The notes beneath the pieces are model-generated. The model did no database searches, was not told the origin of the DNA, and worked only from the letters and a program-made list of their open reading frames with translations. Positions 17,201 through 29,130 of a stretch of 64,000 nt of DNA are shown here, one piece after another (position 1 is the stretch's first letter; each line of letters starts with the position of its first letter). This DNA is from Membranipora membranacea (lineage: Eukaryota; Bryozoa; Gymnolaemata; Cheilostomatida; Membraniporidae), in contig OU612072.1 of the NCBI GenBank assembly GCA_914767715.1, positions 60,001-124,000 on the forward strand, in the 5' to 3' direction. The position numbers and the translations under genes were made by a program.

Positions 17201-20200
17201 TATTATTGTTATACCGATAGTAGTACCTGTATTATTGTTATACCGATAGTAGTACATGTATTATTGTTATACCGATAGTAGTACCTGTATTATTGTTATA
17301 TCGATAGTAGTACCTGTATTATTGTTATACCGATAGTAGTACATGTATTATTGTTATACCGATAGTAGTACATGTATTATTGTTATACCGATAGTAGTAC
17401 CTGTATTATTGTTATACCGATAGTAGCACCTGTATATCGATAGTAGTAACTGTATTATTGTTATATCGATCGTAGTACCTGTATTATTGTTATACCGATA
17501 GTAGTACCTGTATTATTGTTATACTGATAGTAGTACCTATATTATTGTTATACCGATAGTAGTACCTGTATTATTGTTATACCGATAGTAGCACCTGTAT
17601 TATTGTTATACTGATAGTAGTACCTATATTATTGTTATACCGATAGTAGCACCTGTATACCGATAGTAGTACATGTATTATTGTTATACCGATAGTAGTA
17701 CCTGTATTATTGTTATACCGATAGTAGTAACTGTATTATTGTTATATCGATCGTAGTACCTGTATTATTGTTATACCGATAGTAGTACCTGTATTATTGT
17801 TATACCGATAGTAGTACATGTATTATTGTTATACCGATAGTAGTACCTGTATTATTGTTATACCGATAGTAGCACCTGTATTATTGTTATACCGATAGTA
17901 GTACATGTATTATTGTTATACCGATAGTAGCACCTGTATACCGATAGTAGTACATGTATTATTGTTATATCGATAGTAGTACATGTATTATTGTTATACC
18001 GATAGTAGTAACTGTATTATTGTTATATCGATCGTAGTACCTGTATTATTGTTATACCGATAGTAGTACCTGTATTATTGTTATACCGATAGTAGCACCT
18101 GTATTATTGTTATACCGATAGTAGTACATGTATTATTGTTATACCGATAGTAGTACCTGTATTATTGTTATACCGATAGTAGTAACTGTATTATTGTTAT
18201 ATCGATCGTAGTACCTGTATTATTGTTATACCGATAGTAGTACATGTATTATTGTTATACCGATAGTAGTACCTGTATTATTGTTATACCGATAGTAGTA
18301 CCTGTATTATTGTTATACCGATAGTAGTAACTGTATTATTGTTATATCGATCGTAGTACCTGTATTATTGTTATACCGATAGTAGTACATGTATTATTGT
18401 TATACCGATAGTAGTACCTGTATTATTGTTATACCGATAGTAGCACCTGTATTATTGTTATACCGATAGTAGTACATGTATTATTGTTATACCGATAGTA
18501 GTACATGTATTATTGTTATACCGATAGTAGTACATGTATTATTGTTATACCGATAGTAGTACATGTATTATTGTTATACCGATAGTAGTACATGTATTAT
18601 TGTTATACCGATAGTAGTACATGTATTATTGTTATACCGATAGTAGTACATGTATTATTGTTATACCGATAGTAGCACCTGTATACCGATAGTAGTACAT
18701 GTATTATTGTTATATCGATAGTAGTACATGTATTATTGTTATACCGATAGTAGTACCTGTATTATTGTTATACCGATAGTAGTACCTGTATTATTGTTAT
18801 ACCGATAGTAGTAACTGTATTATTGTTATATCGATCGTAGTACCTGTATTATTGTTATACCGATAGTAGTACATGTATTATTGTTATACCGATAGTAGTA
18901 CCTGTATTATTGTTATACCGATAGTAGTACCTGTATTATTGTTATACCGATAGTAGCACTTGTATTATTGTTATACCGATAGTAGTACATGTATTATTGT
19001 TATACCGATAGTAGCACCTGTATACCGATAGTAGTACATGTATTATTGTTATATCGATAGTAGTACCTGTATTATTGTTATACCGATAGTAGTACCTGTA
19101 TTATTGTTATACCGATAGTAGTACCTGTATTATTGTTATACCGATAGTAGTACCTGTATTATTGTTATACCGATAGTAGCACTTGTATTATTGTTATACC
19201 GATAGTAGTACATGTATTATTGTTATACCGATAGTAGCACCTGTATACCGATAGTAGTACATGTATTATTGTTATATCGATAGTAGTACATGTATTATTG
19301 TTATACCGATAGTAGTACTTGTATTATTGTTATACCGATAGTAGTACATGTATTATTGTTATACCGATAGTAGCACCTGTATACCGATAGTAGTACATGT
19401 ATTATTGTTATACCGATAGTAGTACCTGTATTATTGTTATACCGATAGTAGTACATGTATTATTGTTATACCGATAGTAGCACCTGTATTATTGTTATAC
19501 CGATAGTAGCACCTGTATACCGATAGTAGTACATGTATTATTGTTATACCGATAGTAGTACCTGTATTATTGTTATACCGATAGTAGTACATGTATTATT
19601 GTTATACCGATAGTAGTACCTATATTATTGTTATACCGATAGTAGTACCTGTATTATTGTTATACCGATAGTAGTACATGTATTATTGTTATACCGATAG
19701 TAGTACATGTATTATTGTTATACCGATAGTAGTACCTGTATTATTGTTATACCGATAGTAGTACATGTATTATTGTTATACCGATAGTAGTACATGTATT
19801 ATTGTTATATCGATAGTAGTACATGTATTATTGTTATATCGATAGTAGTACATGTATTATTGTTATATCGATAGTAGTACATGTATTATTGTTATATCGA
19901 TAGTAGTACATGTATTATTGTTATACCGATAGTAGTACCTGTATGTTATACCGATAGTAGCACATGTATTATTGTTATACCGATAGTAGTACCTGTATTA
20001 TTGTTACACCGATAGTAGTACCTCTATTATTGTTATACCGATAGTAGCACCTGTATACCGATAGTAGTACATGTATTATTGTTATACCGATAGTAGTACA
20101 TGTATTATTGTTATACCGATAGTAGCACCTGTATTATTGTTATACCGATAGTAGCACCTGTATACCGATAGTAGTACATGTATTATTGTTATACCGATAG

Positions 20201-20885
20201 TAGTACCTGTATTATTGTTATACCGATAGTAGTACCTGTATTATTGTTATACCGATAGTAGCACCTGTATTATTGTTATACCGATAGTAGTACCTGTATT
20301 ATTATTACACCGATAGTAGTACCTGTATTATTGTTATACCGATAGTAGTACCTGTATTATTGTTATACCGATAGTAGTACCTATATTATTGTTATATCGA
20401 TAGTAGTACCTGTATTGTTGTTATATCGATAGTAGTACATGTATTATTGTTATACCGATAGTAGTACTTTTATTATTGTTATACCGATAGTAGCACCTGT
20501 ATTATTGTTATATCGATAGTAGTAACTGTATTATTGTTATACCGATAGTAGTACCTGTATTATTGTTATACCGATAGTAGTACATGTATTATTGTTATAC
20601 CGATAGTAGTACATGTATTATTGTTATACCGATAGTAGTACCTGTATTATTGTTATACCGATAGTAGTACCTATATTATTGTTATACCGATAGTAGTACA
20701 TGTATTATTGTTATACCGATAGTAGTACCCTTATTATTGTTATACCGATAGTAGTACTTTTATTATTGTTATACCGATAGTAGTACATGTATTATTGTTA
20801 TACCGATAGTAGTACCTGTATTATTGTTATACCGATAGTAGCACCTGTATACCGATAGTAGTACATGTATTATTGTTATACCGAT
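11242..20885. repeat. About 5.2-kb tandem segmental duplication within the satellite
   Basis: Unit variants from about 11242 to 16470 recur from about 16471 to 20885. Diagnostic variants match at an offset of 5,229 bp near the start (the TATTATACC unit at 11242 and 16471; the TTACACAGATAG unit at 11756 and 16985). After about 13081 they match at 4,426 bp (the ATACTG unit near 13095 and 17521; the short ACCTGTATGTT unit at 15511 and 19937; ACCCTT at 16301 and 20727). The second copy therefore lacks about 800 bp lying between 12230 and 13080 of the first. Confidence 0.85.
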
Positions 20886-23800
20886 AGTAGTACCTGTATT
20901 ATTGTTATATCGATAGTAGTACCTGTATTATTGTTATACCGATAGTAGTACATGTATTATTGTTATACCGATAGTAGTACATGTATTATTGTTATACCGA
21001 TAGTAGTACCTGTATTATTGTTATACCGATAGTAGTACCTGTATTATTGTTATACCGATAGTAGCACCTGTATTATTGTTATACTGATAGTAGTACCTAT
21101 ATTATTGTTATACCGATAGTAGCACCTGTATACCGATAGTAGTACATGTATTATTGTTATACCGATAGTAGTACCTGTATTATTGTTATATCGATAGTAG
21201 TACCTGTATTATTGTTATACCGATAGTAGCACATGTATTATTGTTATACCGATAGTAGTACCTGTATTATTGTTACACCGATAGTAGTACCTCTATTATT
21301 GTTATACCGATAGTAGCACCTGTATACCGATAGTAGTACATGTATTATTGTTATACCGATAGTAGTACATGTATTATTGTTATACCGATAGTAGCACCTG
21401 TATTATTGTTATACCGATAGTAGTACATGTATTATTGTTATACCGATAGTAGTACATGTATTATTGTTATACCGATAGTAGCACCTGTATTATTGTTATA
21501 CCGATAGTAGTACCTGTATTATTGTTACACCGATAGTAGTACCTCTATTATTGTTATACCGATAGTAGCACCTGTATACCGATAGTAGTACATGTATTAT
21601 TGTTATACCGATAGTAGTACCTGTATTATTGTTATATCGATAGTAGTACCTGTATTATTGTTATACCGATAGTAGCACATGTATTATTGTTATACCGATA
21701 GTAGTACCTGTATTATTGTTACACCGATAGTAGTACCTCTATTATTGTTATACCGATAGTAGCACCTGTATACCGATAGTAGTACATGTATTATTGTTAT
21801 ACCGATAGTAGTACATGTATTATTGTTATACCGATAGTAGCACCTGTATTATTGTTATACCGATAGTAGTACCTGTATTATTGTTATACCGATAGTAGCA
21901 CCTGTATACCGATAGTAGTACATGTATTATTGTTATACCGATAGTAGCACCTGTATACCGATAGTAGTACATGTATTATTGTTATACCGATAGTAGTACC
22001 TGTATTATTGTTATATCGATAGTAGCACCTGTATTATTGTTATACTGATAGTAGTACCTATATTATTGTTATACCGATAGTAGCACCTGTATACCGATAG
22101 TAGTACATGTATTATTGTTATACCGATAGTAGTACCTGTATTATTGTTATACCGATAGTAGTACCTGTATTATTGTTATACCGATAGTAGCACCTGTACT
22201 ATTGTTATACCGATAGTAGTACCCTTATTATTGTTATACCGATAGTAGCACCTGTATACCGATAGTAGTACCTGTATTATTGTTATACCGATAGTAGCAC
22301 CTGTATTATTGTTATACCGATAGTAGTACCTGTATTATTGTTATACTGATAGTAGTACCTCTATTATTGTTATACCGATAGTAGCACCTGTATACCGATA
22401 GTAGTACATGTATTATTGTTATACCGATAGTAGTACCTGTATTATTGTTATATCGATAGTAGTACCTGTATTATTGTTATATCGATAGTAGTACCTGTAT
22501 TATTGTTATACTGATAGTAGTACCTGTATTATTGTTATACCGATAGTAGTACCTGTATTATTGTTATATCGATAGTAGCACCTCTATTATTGTTATACCG
22601 ATAGTAGTACCTATATTATTGTTATACCGATAGTAGTACCTGTATTATTGTTATACCGATAGTAGTACCTGTATTATTGTTATATCGATAGTAGCACCTC
22701 TATTATTGTTATACCGATAGTAGTACCTATATTATTGTTATACCGATAGTAGTACCTGTATTATTGTTATACCGATAGTAGCACCTGTATTATTGTTATA
22801 CCGATAGTAGTACATGTATTATTGTTATACCGATAGTAGTACCTGTATTATTGTTATACCGATAGTAGCACCTGTATTATTGTTATACCGATAGTAGTAC
22901 CTGTATTATTGTTATACCGATAGTAGTACCTGTATTATTGTTATACCGATAGTAGTACCTGTATTATTGTTATACCGATAGTAGCACCTGTATTATTGTT
23001 ATACCGATAGTAGTACATGTATTATTGTTATACCGATAGTAGTACCTGTATTATTGTTATACCGATAGTAGTACATGTATTATTGTTATACCGATAGTAG
23101 TACATGTATTATTGTTATACCGATAGTAGTACCTGTATTATTGTTATACCGATAGTAGCACCTGTATTATTGTTATACCGATAGTAGTACATGTATTATT
23201 GTTATACCGATAGTAGTACCTGTATTATTGTTATACCGATAGTAGTACCTGTATTATTGTTATACCGATAGTAGCACCTGTATTATTGTTATACCGATAG
23301 TAGCACCTGTATTATTGTTATACCGATAGTAGTACCTGTGTTATACCGATAGTAGTACCTGTATTATTGTTATACCGATAGTATTACCTGTATTATTGTT
23401 ATACCGATAGTATTACCTGTATTATTGTTATACCGATAGTAGTACGTGTATTATTGTTATACCGATAGTAGTACCTGTATTATTGTTATACCGATAGTAG
23501 CACCTGTACTATTGTTATACCGATAGTAGTACCTGTATTATTGTTATACCGGTAGTAGTACCCTTATTATTGTTACACAGATAGTAGTACCTGTATTATT
23601 GTTATACTGATAGTAGTACCTGTATTATTGTTATACCGGTAGTAGTACCCTTATTATTGTTATACCGATAGTAGCACCTATATTATTGTTATACCGATAG
23701 TAGTACCTGTATTATTGTTATACCGGTAGTAGTACCCTTATTATTGTTACACAGATAGTAGTACCTGTATTATTGTTATACCGATAGTAGTACCTGTATT

Positions 23801-24548
23801 GTTGTTATACCGATAGTAGTACCTGTATTATTGTTATACCGATAGTAGTACCTGTATTATTGTTATACCGATAGTAGTACCTGTATTATTGTTATACCGA
23901 TAGTAGTACCTGTATTATTGTTATACAGATAGTAGTACCTGTATTATTGTTATACCGATAGTAGCACCTGTATTATACCGATAGTAGCACCTGTATTATT
24001 GTTATACCGATAGTAGTACCTGTATTATTGTTATACCGATAGTAGCACCTGTACTATTGTTATACCGATAGTAGTACCTGTATTATTGTTATACCGATAG
24101 TAGTACCTGTGTTATTGTTATACCGATAGTAGTACCTGTATTATTGTTATACCGATAGTAGTACGTGTATTATTGTTATACCGATAGTAGTACCTGTATT
24201 ATTGTTATACCGATAGTAGTACCTGTATTATTGTTATACCGATAGTAGTACCTGTATTATTGTTATACCGATAGTAGTACCTGTATTATTGTTATACCGA
24301 TAGTAGTACCTGTATTATTGTTATACAGATAGTAGTACCTGTATTATTGTTACACCGATAGTAGTACCTGTATTATTGTTACACCGATAGTAGTACCTGT
24401 ATTATTGTTATACCGATAGTAGCACCTGTATTATTGTTATACCGATAGTAGCACCTGTATTATTGTTATACCGATAGTAATACCTGTATTATTGTTATAC
24501 CGATAGTAGCACCTGTATTATTGTTATACCGATAGTAGCACCTGTATT

Positions 24549-25789
24549 CATCCAAAAACTTCAGGTTCCAAACATGTTCCACATCGTCGACCGCAAATCT
24601 GGATTTGTAATTGCATTTTGTCAGGATTCATTACAAGGGGCGCTAAACATATGAGACCATGATTTCGCAAATAATATTTGTATATGTTATTATTGATCAG
24701 ACAGATCACACTTTTTGGGATCTGACAGCCAGAGAAAATATGATCAAATATACCCGTATATTCATAGGCGTCTTACGCTGACATTCAGTTGGGGAAAAAT
24801 TAAATTTGACAACAAAATTCGACACAATATTTATTAAATTATTATGATAAGTAATTCATTCAAATTAAGAGAAATAATGATGACGCAGCTTTGATTTTCA
24901 AATGTTATATATGTATATCTCCTATAAAGGTTGATTGCAGGTAAAAAACTTTGAATCATATATAAAAATAGAGTTTTTTAATTGTAATACAGAATAATTC
25001 TATATTTAATTCAATAACTTGTATATGTATAATATGTGTATGGAACATTTTTGCAAAATAAATTTAACTGCTTATTCATTAACACTTTTCATCTTAACAC
25101 TTGATAAGACTTTTATATTTAATAAATATAATAAATCATTGATTTTATTCTATGATTATGTTTAATTATAATAATAATCATAATATTTTGATATTTCTGT
25201 ATCGGGAAAAACAACAAAATGTACCTCAAAATTTCCACTTCCAGTTTGACGTTATCTTACTTATATTATTATTGATAATATCATCTTTTCCTCAAACCAA
25301 GGAATTAGAGATGGCTTTACCCCTGATACTTATTCTGAATGATCATAAACAATCATCTGGAAATCATAAGAATATAAAATCATAAAACAGATAAAACCCG
25401 AAAAACAAAGATCAATAAAAATCATTAGAAGAATGAAAATCATCAAAATAATAAAAATCATAAAAAATCAACAAATTGAACAAAACATTTCCCTACATAG
25501 GTCCAGTGCTCACATAATATATTATCAATAGAATATCGGATGAAGAGGGTATTTTCAAAAGACGAACAATTGCTCGCTTCTCAACCCCTACTTCTAGGTC
25601 GAGGTCACGAGGTGACTCAGGAGATTATATATCTGTTTTTGCTTCCTAGGATATTTGAAAATCATTTGAATATCATAATTCAGATATTCTCAAATGAAAA
25701 CCATTTCAACTGATCACAGTCAGGTTTTTACGCTGCACATTCATGCAGCGATTCCGTACACACAAATATTTCTGCCTATTCTTCTGAGA
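24549..25789. other. A+T-rich DNA, no gene recognised
   Basis: This is the right flank of the satellite. The short reading frame at 25152-25385 has low-complexity composition (many Asn and Ile codons), no splice support and no recognisable domain. From about 25370 to 25480 there is an A-rich stretch with repeated AAAATCAT motifs. No regulatory element or RNA gene could be supported. Confidence 0.6.
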
Positions 25790-26700
25790 AACTCGAACAA
25801 AAGAAGGGTATCTTTATGTTTATTAACTTCTGCAAGGCAGTTGATTGTGTTAATCACCAAAAATTAAAAAATTAAATTTCAATTCCGAGAAAAAGGCGTT
25901 TTTGTTGAGATCACGATTTGTACAAGACGGGTCTCAGTATGTCCACTATAATGGTGCAGTGTCATAAATACTTGACATCAATATTGGGGTTCCACTAGGC
26001 TCGATATTGGCACCAATTTTATTTCAGATTTATATAACCCTCTTTATCTACCTCTCCCTCAATCTCATATGCCGACGCCGACGCTGACGCTGATGCTGAT
26101 GCTGATGACACTGTTTTTTGTAACAAGCCATTCTGTTCATTCTACTTTAGTACAAATTTGCAATCAAGATTTGGTTTCTATTGACCAGTGGTGTAAAAAT
26201 GAGCATGACAATAAACTATAAAAATCACACATTTCAAGTCCTTGAGAGGATTTATCACCGAGTTTAAAGATTGGCAATAACTCAATAATTCAAGACTTCT
26301 TGTTTTTAAGATATCTGATTCCTTTTCATTGAGGTGGCATTGTTGTGAGACTGTTTTGGATAAGGATTTAAAAAAATTCCAAACTTATTTAAGCTTATCA
26401 GACCCTACTTGACCACAAATTCTGCTAAACAATTTCATTTTTCAATTTATTCATTGCCATCTCATTTATGGTATCCATATATTATATATTACAACTTATG
26501 CGCATCAATTATCACAAACCCCATTTTCACTCAGTAAAAAAGAGCCTTGAAAATTGTGGACAATGCTCATCATTATATGAACTATAAAAAAAGTATTGTG
26601 ATCTGTGTACCAAAGAGGTATATCATTTTTGTTTCTGTTTTTGGTTCTTATTAAATCCTCAAGTTATTCTCTCAGAGCGCTGCTCATTATGATAAAGCCT
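25790..26700 (+). pseudogene. Degenerate non-LTR retrotransposon reverse transcriptase (5'-truncated)
   Basis: Broken reading frames carry reverse transcriptase landmarks in the right order. These are an FINFCKAVDCVNH block near 25819 (family form like LDFSKAFD), a GVPLGSILAPILFQIYI block near 25986 (family form like GVPQGSILGPILF), and a catalytic YADD region at 26068-26112 followed by TVFCNK. Stops and frameshifts interrupt all frames, so it is dead. The catalytic motif carries an alternating Ala-Asp expansion, described as a finding. The family resembles CR1/Jockey-type LINEs; no endonuclease domain is seen upstream. Confidence 0.75.
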
Positions 26701-27059
26701 TGTTTACTATTTTAAAGCAAGTTAGCATTAATTGTTCATGATCCAACCAATCTGTTACATTAATATGTTATATCAATGACACTCAGATCTACAGATGTTA
26801 TTTTGTGCCTTGCTTTTCTTCCTACATCATAATTGTCTCACAAGGTTTTGCAAAGCACATCGTTTGCAATTTTTTCCTTTCAATCTCAGTCTTACGATGG
26901 CAAAGGCAATAATTAAATATCACTAGTCATCCAACAGTATACTCCATCCAACTCAACTCGATACACTCATCGCTACAGGCCTCCTTGATAAAAGTATATA
27001 CCACAATTATAACTAAGCACTACATTTGAAAAAAAGTGGGTTAAAATTGCAAGTGTTGT
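26701..27059. other. Intergenic DNA, no feature supported
   Basis: A+T-rich sequence between the LINE remnant and the SINE, which may include the eroded 3' end of the LINE. No open frame, repeat or RNA gene was recognised. Confidence 0.4.
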
Positions 27060-27247
27060 CTCTGTCTGAGGACTGAGAAATATCAGTGCCATTTTCAGCG
27101 CCAAGTTGCTCTCAGTTTGCAGGCAGGTCGGAGCACACCTGGAGCGTCATGCGTCATGAGCCCAGTAGTCAGTAGACCGCAGCGGGATTCGAACCCGTGA
27201 CGTCCAAGCTTGCGGGCAGGCGCTCTAACCAACTGAGCTACCTCCTA
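27060..27247 (-). mobile_element. tRNA-derived SINE, minus strand
   Basis: On the minus strand this reads as a tRNA-like head followed by an unrelated body. The A box (TAGCTCAGTTGG) lies at 27229-27240 and the B box (GGTTCGAATCC) at about 27185-27195. The acceptor arms do not pair and the anticodon stem is poor, so it is not a functional tRNA; the loop would read GCA. The body (27060-27170) contains CAGGTGT, GACCTGCCTGC and ACTGAGAGC, shared with the plus-strand copy at 57620-57820. This makes them two members of one SINE family. Confidence 0.8.
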
Positions 27248-27427
27248 CTCCTACTACTACATGTATTGACAATTTTTTTTCCCCCAGACACGCCGATTAA
27301 AGCTTGTCAATACAGTCTACCCTCTTACCTGCTGCAAAGAGGCACAGTAGGCAGGGCATATGACAAGATAAAGAAGAGAAGATCGGGTGGCAGAGTTTGT
27401 GCGATGGGCACCTGGCACCTGCAAGCC

Positions 27428-27897
27428 TTTATGTCGTCACATCTATATCAGGGAGCAGAAAAGGAGTCGGGAGACTCGTCCAATAAAGGGGTCAGATATC
27501 ACATCTATATCAGGGAGAAGACAACGAGTCAGGAGACTCGTCTGATAAAGGGGTGCAGATATCACATCTATATCAGGGAGCAGACAACGATTCAGGAGAC
27601 TCGTCTAATAAAGGGGTCCAGATATCACATCTATATCAGGGAGAAGACAACAAGTCAGGAGACTCGTCTAATAAAGGGGGTGCAGCTGTCACATCTATAT
27701 CAGGGAGCAGGCAACGAGTCAGGGTACTCGTCTTATAAAGGGGTGCAGATAGCACATCTATCAGGGAGACGACAACGACTCAGGAGACTCGTCTAATAAA
27801 AGGGTGCAGATGTCACATCTATATCAGAGAGCAGAAAACGAGTCAGGAGAATCCTCTAATAAAGGGGTGCAGATATCACATCTTTATCAGGGAGAAG
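27428..27897. repeat. 63-bp minisatellite, about 7.5 units
   Basis: The starts of the AGATATCACATC segment fall at 27494, 27557, 27620, 27684, 27747, 27808 and 27871, giving 61-64 bp spacing. Each full unit includes the perfect 6-bp inverted repeat CGAGTC-AGGA-GACTCG. Because 63 is a multiple of three, two overlapping open frames (27197-27796 and 27553-27738) run through it. They begin in or next to the SINE, have repeat-driven composition and are not accepted as genes. Confidence 0.93.
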
Positions 27898-28429
27898 TAT
27901 CAACATAAAGACCGATCAGCCCACTTTTGCGGCCGATCCACCCTACTTTGCAGTAAAGAATGATATTTTTCTTGCATATATTATTTACATCAGCAGTTTT
28001 AATGTGTCTGCAACCATGCTAAATAAGAGCATACATGGGTTGTCAATGATAAGGCACTTTCTCTTGGACCTTCTATTTGGCAAGAGTTAGTCAGGGTTGT
28101 TTTGATGTAAGATGAAACTTTTTCTATAGTTCTTTTAAATGTTGTATTGTATTTGATTCTCAAGAAAATAGAATTGTTGCTTTGTCATGGCAAACTTTAA
28201 AATAAATGGTCGAGTGACTAAATCAAATGAAATCAAATTCAACTATGAAAATTAGGAGCATAAAATTGAGCAGGCATGGACGCATCAAATGGAAGACTTA
28301 AGTTGAATTGTGCTTGAATTTAATGGCTTGGCAATTGTGTGGTAAGATTTAAATGACATGCACTCTTGCGTTTAATTTGCACTTAAATAAATGAGATTGT
28401 GTCTAGATAGATAATTGGGAATAAACAGT
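27898..28429. other. Intergenic DNA, no feature supported
   Basis: Ordinary A+T-rich sequence. I see no open frame above background, repeat or RNA gene. Confidence 0.5.
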
Positions 28430-28763
28430 GTCACGTGGGGAGAATTATGTACCCAAGCTTGTGAGCACATAACTCAGCAGTGGAGAGATAATGTGGTGAC
28501 TCAGTGACCCTGGGAACCCTCAATGGTCCAGTATCACCCACCCGAAACCTATACTGGAGAATCTGTTCAACCAATCTAACTGGTCTATTCGGATCAGGAC
28601 CATAAATACAGAACGTCTACTGTGTGCTCGCATGCAGTATAAAGATCCCCCTCTGCCCCTTCGAAAAAGAGTAGCCGGAAACGGCGGGCAAGGTTATAGG
28701 GTACTACCCCACACAAGCCACCTGCGCTTAAGGAGACCTAGTGGATAGAAAGAAAAAAAAAAA
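28430..28763 (+). mobile_element. Poly-A-tailed SINE-like element
   Basis: A stretch with higher G+C than its surroundings ends in an A-rich tail (GAAAGAAAAAAAAAAA, about 28747-28762). It lacks an open frame. Its 3' half contains GTATAAAGATCCCC, AGAGTAGCCGGAAACGGCGG and CCTGCGCTTAAGGAGACC. Compact size, G+C composition and a poly-A end suggest a retroposed element. I found no clear A/B box pair and no convincing target duplication, so the left edge is approximate and the class is tentative. Confidence 0.5.
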
Positions 28764-28918
28764 TTTTCACCTTTTACAAAATAAAGTGTCTTTTTTCCAT
28801 ACCCCTGAAGGTTTGTGTCATAAATTATTATGTTGAATTAAATTAAATTAATTAAATAAAGCATCAAAGAAAGGTTTGTGTCATGAAGTATCAAAACAAA
28901 GTTAATTCCTGCGGCATT

Positions 28919-29130
28919 TCTAGTGACATCCATGAGACATCCATGAGACATCTAGTGACATCTAGTGACATCTAGTGACATCTAGTGACATCTAGTGACA
29001 TCCATGAGACATCTAGTGACATCCATGAGACATCTAGTGACATCTAGTGACATCTAGTGACATCTAGTGATATCTAGTGACATCTAGTGACATCCATGAG
29101 ACATCTAGTGACATCTAGTGACATCCATGA
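28919..29130. repeat. 10/11-bp composite minisatellite
   Basis: Two related monomers alternate irregularly: TCTAGTGACA (10 bp) and TCCATGAGACA (11 bp), about 20 units in total. Runs of the first type are interrupted by single copies of the second, which suggests block duplication. No coding potential. Confidence 0.95.

Larger units (their letters stand above)
1..24548. repeat. 29-bp satellite array, about 850 units
   Basis: An uninterrupted head-to-tail array of a 29-bp unit. Each unit joins TATTATTGTTATACC, GATAGTAGT and a variable ACCTG/ACATG/ACTTT/CCTCT segment. It runs off the left edge, so its true length is unknown, and it stops sharply near 24548 in ordinary A+T-rich DNA. Frequent point variants (GTAGCACC for GTAGTACC, TATATCG for TATACCG, ATCGATCG) and shortened units of 25, 23 and 20 bp recur in fixed order, so the array has higher-order structure. 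There are no spacers and no open reading frame, because each unit carries stop codons and 29 is not a multiple of three. Centromeric, subtelomeric or interstitial location cannot be decided from here. Confidence 0.98.

Noticed and set aside
1-24548. CRISPR-like array (unit length near 29 bp)
   Set aside because: Units are head-to-tail with no spacers, and the window is clearly eukaryotic.
1-24548. Telomeric repeat at the window edge
   Set aside because: The 29-bp unit bears no resemblance to TTAGGG-type repeats and contains no embedded telomere motif.
27171-27250. Functional tRNA gene on the minus strand
   Set aside because: A and B boxes are good, but the acceptor arms do not pair, the anticodon stem is poor, and a SINE body follows directly.
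27197-27796. 199-codon open frame as a gene
   Set aside because: It starts inside the antisense SINE and continues only because the 63-bp minisatellite is a multiple of three.
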